36,885 nt of DNA from an uncultured Bacilli bacterium (GCA_944372455.1 CALVZF010000012.1:1-36885), one strand, 5' to 3'; positions 24,354 to 34,032 are shown, counted from the stretch's first letter. The notes: generated by a model not told the origin, from the sequence alone. A program made the numbers and translations.

Positions 24354-25028
24354 ATGCCATTTGAAGAAAAACTAATGTATAATAATCCATTAAATAGTTA
24401 TGATGCTTTTCAAGTGATTCAATATTTAATTAATCAAGCAAGAATTGAAAATAATGTTACAAAAGCTGACAATAGAAAATGTTTTGAATGTTGTAGTTTT
24501 ATTGGACAAGAATTATATGATTTTAAAAATATAAATTATGACTTACTGAGTACTAAAGATTTGGGATTTCAAGATACTGTCCATTATTTTTCTATTATAG
24601 GACTTAATACAGAAAAAGGGTATAGAAGTTTTGTAATTGATCCAGTATTTGATCAATTTGATAATGAAAAATATCCAAATTATCCAAATGTTTTAAACAC
24701 TAAGAAGATATTTTGCAGTAACGAACAAAATACAAAGTTTTTTGATAGAATGAAAAATCAAAGATACTTTGAGTTAACTAATTATAATATTACTAGTTAT
24801 ATAAATGGTCTAGTTAATATAGGTAAAAATATGAATCAAAATATATCTTATAATACAATATTAACTAATTTTTATAGTAGATTAAATAATAAACATTTTA
24901 AAATTTCTAATGAAAATAATTTACTAATAGATGATATTGAACTTTTAAAACTCCTTAGATTAAGACTTATTGAAATATTAAAAAAACAAAATTTACAAAA
25001 TAATGAAACAAGAGAAAAAACAAGATAA
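24354..25028 (+). CDS. Unknown protein, possible papain-fold (Cys-His-Asp) enzyme
   Basis: I do not recognise this 224-residue protein. It has a Cys cluster KCFECCSFIGQEL (about residues 42-54), a later VHYFSIIGL (His near residue 80) and RSFVIDPVFDQF (Asp near 100). A Cys followed by a helix, then His on a strand and Asp-Pro on the next strand is how papain-fold enzymes (transglutaminase or peptidase type) usually look; the assignment is an inference. No signal peptide. It is translated from an AGGAGG sequence 9 bases after uvsE, so it is probably in the same transcript. Confidence 0.6.
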   Translation: MPFEEKLMYNNPLNSYDAFQVIQYLINQARIENNVTKADNRKCFECCSFIGQELYDFKNINYDLLSTKDLGFQDTVHYFSIIGLNTEKGYRSFVIDPVFDQFDNEKYPNYPNVLNTKKIFCSNEQNTKFFDRMKNQRYFELTNYNITSYINGLVNIGKNMNQNISYNTILTNFYSRLNNKHFKISNENNLLIDDIELLKLLRLRLIEILKKQNLQNNETREKTR

Positions 25029-25046
25029 AAGAAAGGAAAGATTAAG

Positions 25047-26870
25047 ATGATTACAGAAGAACAAATTGAAGAAATAAAAAAGAAAACCAATATTGTAGAA
25101 GTAATTTCATCTTATATACCTTTAACCAAAAAAGGACGAAATTATTTCGGACTTTGTCCATTTCACGATGACCACTCACCATCAATGAGTGTTTCACCAG
25201 AAAAGGGAATATATACTTGTTTTGTTTGTGGTGCGAAAGGTAATGCCATTAGTTTTGTAATGAATTACGAAAATTTAAATTATGTAGAATCCCTTAAAGT
25301 ATTAGGAAATAAATGTGGGGTTACCCTTAATGTAAATACTTATAAAAAGAAAGATAATTATGATAAATTTTACGAAATATATGACTTTACTAACAAGTTT
25401 TATCAAAACAATTTAAATACTACTAATGGACATGAAGCAAGAGAATATTTAAAAAATAGAGGAATTAATGAAGACATTATAAAAGAATTTCAAATAGGTC
25501 TAGCGCTTTCTTTTGATAAAAGTGTAACAAAATTATTAATACAAAAAGGCTATAGCGAAAAAGATTTATTAGATATTGGAATAAGTAATAAAACAGATTA
25601 TGGATATCAAGATTTATTTATTAATCGTATTATGTTTCCGGTGTGGAATTTAGAGGGTAAAATAGTTGGATATAGTGGAAGAATTTACAATGTGAGTGAT
25701 ACTGCTAAATACATAAATACTAAAGAAACAGTAATATTTAAAAAGGGATTAAACTTATATAATTATCATAGAGCTAAAAATGAAATTAGATTATCAGGTT
25801 CAGTAATAATTATGGAAGGTTTTATGGATGTAATTAGAGCATATTCAATTGATGTTAAAAATGTAGTTGCTACTATGGGGACAGCACTTACAGTAGAAAA
25901 TGCAAATTTAATTAAAAAAATGAGTCATAACGTTATTTTATGTTTTGATGGCGATAGTGCAGGTAATAAAGCTACTTATGCTTGTGGGAATGAATTAGTA
26001 AAAATTGGCGTTAATCCTAAGGTAGTAAGATTAGAATCTAACTTAGATCCAGATGAATATATAATTAAATTTGGAGCTAAAAAATTTAAAGAAAAATTAA
26101 ATAACTGTATTAGTTTTTTAGATTTTAAACTGAATTATTTAAAAGAAGGAAAAAATCTAAATAGTAATGAAGATCTAAGTAATTATATTAATGAAGTAAT
26201 AAAAGAAGTTAAAACTATTGATGATGAAGTATTAAGAGAATTAACTTTAAAGAAAATTTCAAATGAAGTAAGTATAAGTTTTGAAACTTTAATGGACAAG
26301 TTGTGGAAAGAGTTAAATAATGATAATAAAGAATTAGAACAACAATATAGTGATTCTTTAAAACATTTAGAAATAATAGAGGAAAGACCTAAATATATCC
26401 CTAAAAAACATAAACAATATAAAAAAATAGATACTAATATCGTAGATAAATATACAAAGGCAGAAAGAAAAATTTTATACTATATGTTAAAAGATAAAGA
26501 ATTAACTTATAAATATGAAAAGGTATTTCCATACCTTCCAACTAAAATTTATCGTTTTTTAGCATCAGAAATAATGTATTTTGTCAAAAAATATGATACA
26601 ATTAACACTAGTGATTTTTTAAATTATCTCTCAAATAAGCAAGAACTGGTAGATTTAGTGAGTGAAATCTTAAATTTTGATTATAAGTTAGATTACACAG
26701 AAGAAGAAATAACAGATTATTTCAAAGTTCTAAGAGAGTATAATTTTAAGAGTGAAGTTGATAGATTGACTGAAAAATTAAAAGATGAAAAAGACTTAGA
26801 AAAACAAATAGAACTAGCTCAAAAAATTACCAATTTAAAAAAGGGAGTGGAAAGTAATGGAAGAGATTAA
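25047..26870 (+). CDS. dnaG: DNA primase
   Basis: Makes RNA primers at the replication fork. The CHC2 zinc domain is complete (C37, H40, C58, C61 in [14 protein letters not shown] and YTCFVCG). The N-terminal core follows, then TOPRIM with [11 protein letters not shown] and [14 protein letters not shown] (acidic catalytic residues), and a C-terminal helicase-interacting region of about 170 residues. The length of 607 is normal. An AAAGGAAAG sequence precedes the ATG. It overlaps rpoD by 14 bases, the ancestral macromolecular-synthesis arrangement; rpsU is not present next to it here. Confidence 0.96.
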   Translation: MITEEQIEEIKKKTNIVEVISSYIPLTKKGRNYFGLCPFHDDHSPSMSVSPEKGIYTCFVCGAKGNAISFVMNYENLNYVESLKVLGNKCGVTLNVNTYKKKDNYDKFYEIYDFTNKFYQNNLNTTNGHEAREYLKNRGINEDIIKEFQIGLALSFDKSVTKLLIQKGYSEKDLLDIGISNKTDYGYQDLFINRIMFPVWNLEGKIVGYSGRIYNVSDTAKYINTKETVIFKKGLNLYNYHRAKNEIRLSGSVIIMEGFMDVIRAYSIDVKNVVATMGTALTVENANLIKKMSHNVILCFDGDSAGNKATYACGNELVKIGVNPKVVRLESNLDPDEYIIKFGAKKFKEKLNNCISFLDFKLNYLKEGKNLNSNEDLSNYINEVIKEVKTIDDEVLRELTLKKISNEVSISFETLMDKLWKELNNDNKELEQQYSDSLKHLEIIEERPKYIPKKHKQYKKIDTNIVDKYTKAERKILYYMLKDKELTYKYEKVFPYLPTKIYRFLASEIMYFVKKYDTINTSDFLNYLSNKQELVDLVSEILNFDYKLDYTEEEITDYFKVLREYNFKSEVDRLTEKLKDEKDLEKQIELAQKITNLKKGVESNGRD

Positions 26871-27933
26871 AACTTTTGAACAAAGGCAAAAAGAATTACT
26901 TGAATTAGGAAAAGACGGAAAAATTACTTATGAACAATTAGCTGAAGTATTAAAAGGTCTTGATATGGATAGTGATTCTTTAGATCAAGTCTATAATCTT
27001 CTTACTGATAATCATATTGAAGTAGTATCAGCTAGTGAAGAGGATGATGACGAAGATGGTACTCCATTAATTTTAGATGACGATGCTTTAACAAAAGATA
27101 TTAATATTAACGATCCAGTTCGTATGTACTTAAAAGAAATAGGAAAAATTTCACTTTTATCTTTGGATGAGGAATTAGAATTATCACACAGGATTGCAGA
27201 TGGTGATGAAGAAGCAAAGAGATTACTTGCAGAATCTAATTTAAGATTAGTAGTTAGTATCGCAAAACGTTATGTAGGTAGAGGAATGCTTTTTCTAGAT
27301 TTAATTCAAGAAGGAAATATTGGATTAATGAAAGCAGTAGATAAATTTGATTCTTCTAAAGGATATAAATTTAGTACTTATGCTACTTGGTGGATAAGAC
27401 AAGCTATTACAAGAGCAATTGCAGATCAAGCAAGAACGATACGTGTACCAGTGCATATGGTAGAAACTATAAACAGAATGACTAGACATCAAAGACAATT
27501 AACACTAGAATTAAACCGTGAACCTACAGAGGAAGAAATTGCTGCACGTATGAAAATTCCTGTAGAAAAAGTACGTGAAATTATTAAAATTGCTCAAGAT
27601 CCAGTATCACTTGATACTCCAATAGGTGAAGAAGAAGACTCACATTTAGGGGATTTCATTCCTGATGAAAGAAACATGAGTCCAGAAGATTTCGCAACTA
27701 ATGAAATTTTAAAAGATCAAATAAGTAATGTATTAATGACATTAACAGATAGAGAAGAACAAGTTTTAAAATTAAGATTTGGACTTATTGATGGTACTTG
27801 TAGAACTTTAGAAGAAGTGGGACAAATCTTTGGGGTAACAAGAGAAAGAATTAGACAAATAGAAGCTAAAGCACTAAGAAAATTAAGACACCCATCACGT
27901 TCTAAAAAATTAAAGGATTTTATGAGTGAATAA
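26857..27933 (+). CDS. rpoD: Primary sigma factor RpoD/SigA
   Basis: Housekeeping sigma factor. Visible parts: a short N-terminal region 1.1 ([16 protein letters not shown] and [10 protein letters not shown]), an acidic linker, region 1.2 ([20 protein letters not shown]), region 2 ([50 protein letters not shown]), region 3 and region 4 ([21 protein letters not shown]). The -10 recognition helix is the usual one, in agreement with the TATAAT boxes in the window. The start codon lies within dnaG, after GGGAGTGG. The length of 358 is close to that of Bacillus SigA. Confidence 0.97.
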   Translation: MEEIKTFEQRQKELLELGKDGKITYEQLAEVLKGLDMDSDSLDQVYNLLTDNHIEVVSASEEDDDEDGTPLILDDDALTKDININDPVRMYLKEIGKISLLSLDEELELSHRIADGDEEAKRLLAESNLRLVVSIAKRYVGRGMLFLDLIQEGNIGLMKAVDKFDSSKGYKFSTYATWWIRQAITRAIADQARTIRVPVHMVETINRMTRHQRQLTLELNREPTEEEIAARMKIPVEKVREIIKIAQDPVSLDTPIGEEEDSHLGDFIPDERNMSPEDFATNEILKDQISNVLMTLTDREEQVLKLRFGLIDGTCRTLEEVGQIFGVTRERIRQIEAKALRKLRHPSRSKKLKDFMSE

Positions 27934-28645
27934 AATAATAAATATCTCCAATAGACTAAAAACTATTGGAGATTTCGTTATAGATAATTCTAAAATAATT
28001 GATGTAGGATGTGACCATGGTCTTTTAAGTATATATATTGCTCAAAAATATAAAAATGTTAAAATTATAGCTTCAGATATTAATAATGGACCTTTAAATA
28101 GTGCTTACTTAAACGTGAAAAAATTTCATTTAGAAGATAAAATAGAAACTAGAATTTCTGATGGACTAAAAAATATTAATGATAATGAGTTTGATACTAT
28201 TATAATTTCTGGACTTGGTGGTAATAAAATAGTAGATATTTTAAAATTTGATATAAATAAAACTAAACAGGCTAAAAATATTATTATACAAGCAAATAAT
28301 AATATAAATAATGTTAGAAGATTTTTAACAGCTAATAAATATAAAATCGTTGATGAAATTTTAATTAAAGAAAATAATGTTATTTCAACAATTATATTGT
28401 TTAAAAAAGTTAATAATAAAGTTAAATATAAAAAGATTGAAATTTTATTTGGTCCTATTTTATTAAAAGAAAAAGCTCCCTTGTTCATTGAATTAATAAC
28501 AAATATCTTTGATAAAGAAAAGCAAATCTTTAATAAAATACCTAACAAATACGTTATTAAAAAAATTAAAATGATAGGCTATATTAAAATATTAAAGAAA
28601 ATAATTAAAACTTCAAAAATTAGAGAAAATGAAAATAATTTATAA
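27926..28645 (+). CDS. trmK: tRNA (adenine(22)-N1)-methyltransferase TrmK
   Basis: SAM-dependent methyltransferase for m1A22 in tRNA. Motif I is [17 protein letters not shown] at about residues 23-39 and the [12 protein letters not shown] segment follows; [15 protein letters not shown] stands where the family has its (A/S)G(M/L)GG motif. It starts with GTG eight bases inside the end of rpoD, preceded by AAAGGA. Position after dnaG-rpoD is conserved in Bacillota. The length of 239 is normal. The companion yqfO is not downstream; instead a terminator ends the operon. Confidence 0.9.
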   Translation: MNKIINISNRLKTIGDFVIDNSKIIDVGCDHGLLSIYIAQKYKNVKIIASDINNGPLNSAYLNVKKFHLEDKIETRISDGLKNINDNEFDTIIISGLGGNKIVDILKFDINKTKQAKNIIIQANNNINNVRRFLTANKYKIVDEILIKENNVISTIILFKKVNNKVKYKKIEILFGPILLKEKAPLFIELITNIFDKEKQIFNKIPNKYVIKKIKMIGYIKILKKIIKTSKIRENENNL

Positions 28646-28675
28646 AATTAATAATTTAGTTTAATATAAAATTAG

Positions 28676-28718
28676 AAATTACAGAGATAAAAAAATGCTC
28701 TGTAATTTTTAATTTTTA
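28676..28718 (+). terminator. Terminator of the dnaG-rpoD-trmK operon
   Basis: AAATTACAGAG (28676-28686) pairs perfectly with CTCTGTAATTT (28698-28708), loop of eleven, followed by a T-rich tract. Confidence 0.87.
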
Positions 28719-28796
28719 GGATTTATTATAGAAATAAAATAACTAATTGTATGTTTTACAGTAAAAAAATATTGTGTTAAAAAGTAAGAGAAAGAG

Positions 28797-29813
28797 GTGG
28801 TAAAAATAAGAAAAGTAATAAAAAAAGGAGAAATAATACCAGCAGTATATGATCCAGTATTTAAAGCTTTACTAACATCAGAAGAATGTAGGGATTATTT
28901 AGCAGATTTAATAAATATAGTAACAAAGATACCAAAAGAAGTAATAAAAGATAATGTAATAATAAGAAATAGTGAACATATGAATAGAAAAGCAAGAGAA
29001 AAGAAAAAAACATCAGATTTAATAGTAGACGTATTAAATAATAGAATAAATTTAGAAATGAATAAAGATTACTATGAAGGATTGTTTTCCAAAAATAATG
29101 CATATCAACAAAAGATAGCAGCAGAACAATTCATAAGTGGAGAAGATTATATAGAAGAGAAAAAGATAATACAAATAAACTTTGATATGTTCACAAAATT
29201 TGATGAGCGAGTAATAATAAAGTTTAAAATAATGGATGAAGAAAGGAAACTGGTAGAGAACGAAAATTATGAAAAGTATCATGTAAACCTAGATAAAGTA
29301 AAAAGAATATATTATAATGAAAAAAAAGAATTAACAAAAGAAGAGAAAGCGTTGTTATTATTAACGATGAAGGACATAAAAGAGATAGAAAAGATAGTAG
29401 AAGGTGATGATACTATGGAGAAAGCGAAAGAAAAGTTAGTAGATTTATCAGAGGATGAAGAGTTAGTAGGGATGTATGATAGAGAAATAGTAGAAAGAAA
29501 AGTTAGAAATACAATGATAAAGAGTGCGGTAAATAGTGCAGTAAAGAGTGCGAAAATAAAGGCTGAAAAGAAGGGATTACAAAAGGGATTACAAAAAGGA
29601 ATACAAAAGGGAATACAAAAAGGTTTGAAAGAGGGTATACAACAAGGACTTAAGGAAGGTATAGAGCAAGGAGTTCAACAAGGTTTGAAAGAAGGGGAAC
29701 ATCAAGCAAAAAGAGAAATGATAAAAAATATGATTAATAACAATATTGATTTACAAACTATTTCTTTAGTTTCTGGGTTATCAGAGCAACAAATTGAAAA
29801 ATTAATTTCATAA
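28797..29813 (+). CDS. Rpn/PDDEXK_2 family nuclease-transposase protein
   Basis: 338-residue protein with the Rpn-family opening IIPAVYDPVFKALLTSEECRDYL and a PD-(D/E)XK core: Asp in TSDLIVDV (about residue 74) and Glu in INLEMNKDYY (about residue 85), strands typical of this nuclease fold. The C-terminal third is a GxxxGxxxG array (KGLQKGIQ type) and a short helical tail. Such proteins are annotated as Rpn family recombination-promoting nucleases. No ATG is available; the frame starts at GTG 28797, which lies in the AGAGGTGG Shine-Dalgarno, and the codon at the normal distance, 28806, is ATA (see findings). No inverted repeats are seen next to it. Confidence 0.85.
   Translation: MVKIRKVIKKGEIIPAVYDPVFKALLTSEECRDYLADLINIVTKIPKEVIKDNVIIRNSEHMNRKAREKKKTSDLIVDVLNNRINLEMNKDYYEGLFSKNNAYQQKIAAEQFISGEDYIEEKKIIQINFDMFTKFDERVIIKFKIMDEERKLVENENYEKYHVNLDKVKRIYYNEKKELTKEEKALLLLTMKDIKEIEKIVEGDDTMEKAKEKLVDLSEDEELVGMYDREIVERKVRNTMIKSAVNSAVKSAKIKAEKKGLQKGLQKGIQKGIQKGLKEGIQQGLKEGIEQGVQQGLKEGEHQAKREMIKNMINNNIDLQTISLVSGLSEQQIEKLIS
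29574..29693 (+). repeat. Ten 12-bp repeats in the Rpn-like gene
   Basis: Ten consecutive 12-base units, each coding Gly-X-X-X (for example GLQK, GIQK, GLKE). The first four are nearly identical at the DNA level, which makes slippage in units of four codons possible. Confidence 0.8.
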
Positions 29814-29892
29814 CATTATTTTATAGATAACGTATATTGGTGGTAATAAAAACTTTTCAAGTATAATTTTTGGAAAAAAACATAAAAATATA

Positions 29893-29922
29893 TTGACAGC
29901 TAATTTATAAATAGATTATAAT
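29893..29922 (+). promoter_or_regulatory. Promoter of tRNA-Asn
   Basis: TTGACA (29893-29898), 18-base spacer, TATAAT (29917-29922), about 22 bases before the mature tRNA. Confidence 0.9.
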
Positions 29923-29944
29923 TGGAATGTACTTGAAAAAGTTT

Positions 29945-30020
29945 GCCTGTTTAGCTCAGTCGGTAGAGCACTCGGCTGTTAACCGATAGGTCGTAGGTTC
30001 GAGTCCTACAACAGGCGCCA
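29945..30020 (+). tRNA. tRNA-Asn (anticodon GUU)
   Basis: A 76-nt cloverleaf: acceptor GCCTGTT/AACAGGC, D-arm AGCTCAGTCGGTAGAGC, anticodon stem-loop CTCGGCTGTTAACCGAT with GTT anticodon, T-arm with GGTTCGAGTCC, discriminator G and encoded CCA. It lies about 0.6 kb upstream of the T-box that should sense this tRNA. Confidence 0.97.
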
Positions 30021-30031
30021 TTTAGATAATT

Positions 30032-30062
30032 AAAGCTAACAATTTGTTAGCTTTTATTTTTT
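30032..30062 (+). terminator. Terminator of tRNA-Asn
   Basis: AAAGCTAACA (30032-30041) pairs with TGTTAGCTTT (30045-30054), loop of three, followed by T-rich bases. Confidence 0.87.
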
Positions 30063-30075
30063 AGGAAGTGTTTTT

Positions 30076-30573
30076 ATGAATGAAGATGTTACAATAAGTT
30101 TTATGCCATATAACATAAATAACTTAGACAAAATAAAAGGATGGAATGGGTTCATTTCTCCGGAAGGGATTTTTTATAAAGTTTATGAATTTAATAAATT
30201 GGTAACATTTCACGATGAATATGCCTTAATATTAGCAGAAAAAATTTATAAAATAGATATAAATAAAAAATATCAACAAATAATTCAAAACAATCAAAAT
30301 TTAAGATTTTATAATCTTGGAACTAAAGATATGCTTATAAACATTTTAGGATTTGTTAACTTTGAAGTAAAAGCAAATAAAGTAGATGTACAAATACCAA
30401 ATATTTTATATGCTGGACATAAAATTACCAATAAACAATTTTTAATATTAGAAAAACTAGCTAAAATAAATCATTTAAATATGATGCAAATTAATAATCA
30501 GATTTTAAAACAAGAAAAAGACGATTACCTAAATTTAGTTAATTCTAATCAAAATTTAAAAAAATATAAATAA
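30076..30573 (+). CDS. Hypothetical protein, 165 residues
   Basis: I do not recognise this protein. It has no signal peptide or transmembrane segment; the first half is mixed alpha/beta (GWNGFISPEGIFYKVYEF), and the second is rich in Asn, Lys and Ile with a helical tail. It starts at an ATG with AGGAAG upstream, right after the tRNA-Asn terminator, without a clear promoter, so it may depend on readthrough from the tRNA. The stop lies four bases before the -35 of the asnS promoter. Confidence 0.65.
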   Translation: MNEDVTISFMPYNINNLDKIKGWNGFISPEGIFYKVYEFNKLVTFHDEYALILAEKIYKIDINKKYQQIIQNNQNLRFYNLGTKDMLINILGFVNFEVKANKVDVQIPNILYAGHKITNKQFLILEKLAKINHLNMMQINNQILKQEKDDYLNLVNSNQNLKKYK

Positions 30574-30577
30574 GCAT

Positions 30578-30606
30578 TTGACAAAATATAATTAACAATA
30601 TATAAT
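30578..30606 (+). promoter_or_regulatory. Consensus promoter of the asnS-gatCAB operon
   Basis: TTGACA (30578-30583), exactly 17 bases, TATAAT (30601-30606): a perfect sigma-A promoter. Confidence 0.95.
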
Positions 30607-30612
30607 TGGGCT

Positions 30613-30845
30613 ATAAGTTTTATTTAAAAACTATTATGAGGAAAAGTATTATATTAAACTATTTAAAGAAAGTTAGTGGTTGTGGAAACTAATAATAGTA
30701 ATATAAGAAGAACACCTACTAGTTGTCTATTTGAAAAATTAGTAAAATAGGCCGGATAATCCGTTAAAATTTTGAGATATCAGTTAATGATAAATAGGGT
30801 GGTACCGCGATAATTCGTCCCTTGTTTTCATTAACTTTTTTTATG
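30613..30845 (+). promoter_or_regulatory. T-box riboswitch for asparagine (asnS-gatCAB leader)
   Basis: The T-box AGGGTGGTACCGCG lies at 30796-30809. Stem I: TTATATT pairs with AATATAA, AGG with CCT (30715-30717), and the specifier loop between them carries AGTA on the 5' side and GAAG-AAC-A on the 3' side, so the specifier is AAC (Asn, 30711-30713). The distal part has AGTTAGTG and GTGGAAACTAA. The terminator is AGTTAATGA (30782-30790) with TCATTAACT (30828-30836), supported inside by AGGG with CCCT, then Ts. tRNA-Asn(GUU) from this window matches the specifier exactly. Confidence 0.95.
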
Positions 30846-30859
30846 AAAGGAAGAAAATT

Positions 30860-32248
30860 ATGATAAAAGATTTGAGAGAAGTTTATGCAGAAGAAAAAGC
30901 ATTATTAGGAACAGAGGTTACATTACAAGGTTGGATAAGAAATCATCGTAAACAAAAAGAATTTGGATTTATTGATTTTAACGATGGTACTCATTTTAAA
31001 TCATTACAAATTGTATATGATAATAAATTAAAAATTTTTGAGGAAATACAAAAATTAAAAATAGGAAGCGCTATAAAAGTTACAGGAAAATTAATACCTT
31101 CTCCAAAAGAAGGTCAAGCTTTTGAACTATCTTTAATTAATATAAGTTTAGAAGGAGATTGCCCGGCAGATTATCCTATACAACCTAAAAGACATACTAA
31201 TGAATTTTTAAGAGAACAAGCATATCTTAGACCTAGAACTAATTTATTTAATGCAGTTTTTAGAGTCAGAAGTATTGCTTCTTATGCAATACACAAATAT
31301 TTTCAAGATAGAGGATATGTCTATGTACATACACCACTTATAACTGCTAATGACGGAGAAGGCGCAGGAGAAATGTTTAAATTAACCACATTTGACCTAG
31401 ATAATATTCCAAGAACTGAAGCTGGTAAAATTGATTATAAAAAAGACTTCTTTGGTAAAAAAGTAGGATTAACAGTTACTGGTCAATTAGAAGGAGAAAC
31501 ATTCGCAATGGCCTATAAAAAGATTTATACTTTTGGACCTACTTTTAGAGCAGAAAACTCTAATACTAAAACTCATGCTAGTGAATTTTGGATGATAGAA
31601 CCAGAAATTGCATTCTGTGATCTAGAAAAATTAATGGATATTGAAGAAGATATGCTTAAATATGTTGTAAAATATGTGATGGAACATGCTAAAGAAGAAA
31701 TAGAATTCTTTAATAAATTTGTAGAAAAAGGATTAATTGATAAATTAAATACACTACTTAATAACAAAGCTATTAGAATAACTCATAAAGAAGTTATTGA
31801 AATTCTACAAAATAGTGGTAGAAATTTTGAACATAAACCAGTACAAGGAGAAGATATCGCTAAAGAACATGAAAAATATTTAACTGAAGAATACTTTAAA
31901 GCTCCAGTATTTATTACTGATTGGCCTAAAGACATTAAAGCATTTTATATGAAATTAAATCCGGACAATAAAACAGTAGCTGCAGTTGATTTACTAGTAC
32001 CTGGATCTGGTGAATTAATGGGTGGAAGTCAAAGAGAAGAAAATTACGATAAACTAGTTCAAAGAATGGATGAACTTAAAATGTCTAAAGAAGGATTAGA
32101 CTGGTATTTAAATCTAAGAAAATATGGAGGATGTGTTCATTCAGGATTTGGAATGGGATTTGAAAGACTTTTAATTTATCTAACTGGAGTAGATAATATT
32201 CGCGATGTAATTCCTTATCCAAGAACTCCAAATAATTGTGAATTTTAG
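30860..32248 (+). CDS. asnS: Asparaginyl-tRNA synthetase
   Basis: Charges tRNA-Asn directly. The N-terminal OB-fold (VTLQGWIRNHRKQKEFGFIDFNDGT) is followed by the class IIb core: YLRPRTNLFNAVFRVRS, GEGAGEMFKL, GLTVTGQLEGETFAMAY, FGPTFRAENSNTKTHASEFWMIEPE and GFGMGFERLLIYLTGVDNIRDVIPYPRTPNNCEF at the end. VTGQLEGE and the C-terminal sequence separate it from AspRS. The length of 462 is normal. An AAAGGAAG Shine-Dalgarno fixes the ATG. First gene of a T-box-controlled operon with gatCAB. Confidence 0.96.
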   Translation: MIKDLREVYAEEKALLGTEVTLQGWIRNHRKQKEFGFIDFNDGTHFKSLQIVYDNKLKIFEEIQKLKIGSAIKVTGKLIPSPKEGQAFELSLINISLEGDCPADYPIQPKRHTNEFLREQAYLRPRTNLFNAVFRVRSIASYAIHKYFQDRGYVYVHTPLITANDGEGAGEMFKLTTFDLDNIPRTEAGKIDYKKDFFGKKVGLTVTGQLEGETFAMAYKKIYTFGPTFRAENSNTKTHASEFWMIEPEIAFCDLEKLMDIEEDMLKYVVKYVMEHAKEEIEFFNKFVEKGLIDKLNTLLNNKAIRITHKEVIEILQNSGRNFEHKPVQGEDIAKEHEKYLTEEYFKAPVFITDWPKDIKAFYMKLNPDNKTVAAVDLLVPGSGELMGGSQREENYDKLVQRMDELKMSKEGLDWYLNLRKYGGCVHSGFGMGFERLLIYLTGVDNIRDVIPYPRTPNNCEF

Positions 32249-32260
32249 GAGGATAAATTT

Positions 32261-32551
32261 ATGATAACAAAAGAACTACTAAAAGATTATGCTAATAAAT
32301 TAATGTTTGACATGAAAGATGAAGAATATCAAACATTACTAAAAGAATTTGATGTAATTTTAAAACAAATGGATTTAATTTCAAATATTGAAGGAATTAA
32401 TCAAGTAGAACCAATGACATTTCCTTTTGAATTACAAGATGTAGAATTAAGAAAAGACGAAAATATAAGAACTATTACTAAAGAAGATGCTCTTTCTAAT
32501 ACCGATTCTAAAATGGGTAATGAAATACGTGTACCAAAGGTGGTGGAATAA
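32261..32551 (+). CDS. gatC: Asp/Glu-tRNA(Asn/Gln) amidotransferase subunit C
   Basis: 96-residue helper subunit that stabilises GatA and wraps around GatA-GatB. The usual pattern is present: an N-terminal helix, YQTLLKEFDVILKQMDLISNI, then the VEPMTFPFELQDVELRKDE stretch and the C-terminal NEIRVPKVVE. It starts after AGGAGG, 12 bases behind asnS, and its TAA shares one base with the gatA ATG. Confidence 0.94.
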   Translation: MITKELLKDYANKLMFDMKDEEYQTLLKEFDVILKQMDLISNIEGINQVEPMTFPFELQDVELRKDENIRTITKEDALSNTDSKMGNEIRVPKVVE

Positions 32552-34032
32552 TGAGTTATTTAGATAAGACGATTGCTGAAATAAAACTTTCTCTTGATAA
32601 AAATGAAACAACTGTTTCATCCCTTACAACAGAAGCAATTGAAAGAGCTAAAGATTATCAAGAAAAATTAAATTCATTTGTGACTATTACAGAAGATAAT
32701 GCTAAAAATCAATTGGATAATTTAGATAGTGTAAAAGATTCACCACTTAAAGGAATCCCTTATGCCTTAAAAGATAATTTTTCAACTAAAGGAATTTTAA
32801 CAACTGCTTCTTCAAATATTTTAAAAGATTACGTCCCATTTTTTAATGCTACTTGTGTAAATAAATTATACAATAAAGGGGCAATATTGATAGGCAAAAC
32901 AGTTTTAGATGAATTAGCTATGGGAGGAACTGGGACTACAGGTCACACGGGTCCAGTTAAAAACCCTTGGAATGCAAAAAGATTAATAGGAGGATCCTCA
33001 GCAGGCAGTGCTTCAGCAGTAGCAAGTGGTATTGTACCTTTCTCAATTGGAAGTGATACAGGAGATTCAATAAGAAAACCTGCTTGTTATGGAGGAATTG
33101 TAGGATATAAACCTACCTATGGGTTAGTCTCTAGATTTGGACTTTTTGCTTTTGCTTCAAGTATGGATCATGTAGGGTGTTTTACAAGAAGTGTATTAGA
33201 TTCTGCTATAGTAACAGATGCCATAAAAGGTAAAGATGAAAAAGATATGACTACTTTTGATTCTAGTAATATCAATTTAACCGCTAACATAAATAATGAT
33301 ATTAAAGGAAAAAAATTATTTTATATTAAAGAATTAGTTGATAGAAATAATTATCAAGATGATATGGATGAAGAATTAGATCAAATATTAATTAATTTTG
33401 ATTTAATTAAAGAAAAATGTAAAAATTTAGGAATGACTATAGAAGAAGTTAGCATAGATAAAAATTTATTAAAAGCTATTTTCCCTACTTATATAACAAT
33501 AAGTTGTGCTGAAGCAACAAGTAATAATTCAAATTTAACAGGTATTATTTTTGGGCCAAGAGGTGCAGGAGATAACATTAATGAAATAATGTTTAATGCT
33601 AGAACTAAAGGATTTTCAGAACTAATAAAAAGAAGATTTGTTTTAGGAAGTTATATATTACAAAAAGAAAATCAAGAAAAATTATTTTTAAATGCTGGAA
33701 GAATAAGAAGACTAATAGTAGATAAAATGACTACCTTATTTAAAGAATACGACGCAATGATTTTACCCGCTACTGGCAGCATTGCCCCTACATTTAGAAA
33801 AGAAGATATTGATAAACTATCTGATAGATATTTATTATTAGAAAATCACATGGCAATCGCAAACTTTGGTGGATTTCCAAGTATAACTATTCCCTCAGGC
33901 TTTGTTCATAATATGCCAATTGGAATTAATATAACTTCTGGAATTAAACAAGATGAAAAATTATTAAATATCGCAAATAAAATAGAAAATGCTCTTACAT
34001 ATAAAGGACAAATTGCAGGAGGTGAAAACTAA
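32551..34032 (+). CDS. gatA: Asp/Glu-tRNA(Asn/Gln) amidotransferase subunit A
   Basis: Amidase subunit that hydrolyses glutamine and delivers ammonia to GatB. The Ser-cis-Ser-Lys triad is visible: Lys in GIPYALKDNF (about residue 74), Ser in IGGSSAGSASAVASG (about 150) and Ser in IGSDTGDSIRKPA (about 175). In most bacteria the last segment reads GSDTGGSIRQPA; the Gly-to-Asp and Gln-to-Lys changes beside the nucleophile are odd but the nucleophile is kept. The length of 493 is normal. It overlaps gatC and gatB by one base each. Confidence 0.95.
   Translation: MSYLDKTIAEIKLSLDKNETTVSSLTTEAIERAKDYQEKLNSFVTITEDNAKNQLDNLDSVKDSPLKGIPYALKDNFSTKGILTTASSNILKDYVPFFNATCVNKLYNKGAILIGKTVLDELAMGGTGTTGHTGPVKNPWNAKRLIGGSSAGSASAVASGIVPFSIGSDTGDSIRKPACYGGIVGYKPTYGLVSRFGLFAFASSMDHVGCFTRSVLDSAIVTDAIKGKDEKDMTTFDSSNINLTANINNDIKGKKLFYIKELVDRNNYQDDMDEELDQILINFDLIKEKCKNLGMTIEEVSIDKNLLKAIFPTYITISCAEATSNNSNLTGIIFGPRGAGDNINEIMFNARTKGFSELIKRRFVLGSYILQKENQEKLFLNAGRIRRLIVDKMTTLFKEYDAMILPATGSIAPTFRKEDIDKLSDRYLLLENHMAIANFGGFPSITIPSGFVHNMPIGINITSGIKQDEKLLNIANKIENALTYKGQIAGGEN

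Noticed and set aside
28126-28548. 140-codon reading frame on the minus strand within trmK
   Set aside because: It is antisense to a clear methyltransferase, has a low-complexity Leu/Ile/Phe composition that arises from AT-rich codons in reverse, and no proper start signal.
28861-29282. Two minus-strand reading frames, Leu/Tyr/Phe-rich, opposite the Rpn-like gene
   Set aside because: They are mirror frames of the Lys/Glu-rich coding strand, without Shine-Dalgarno or homology.
28797-29813. Rpn-like gene as part of an insertion sequence
   Set aside because: No terminal inverted repeats or target duplications could be seen near the gene; Rpn-like proteins are often found as single genes.
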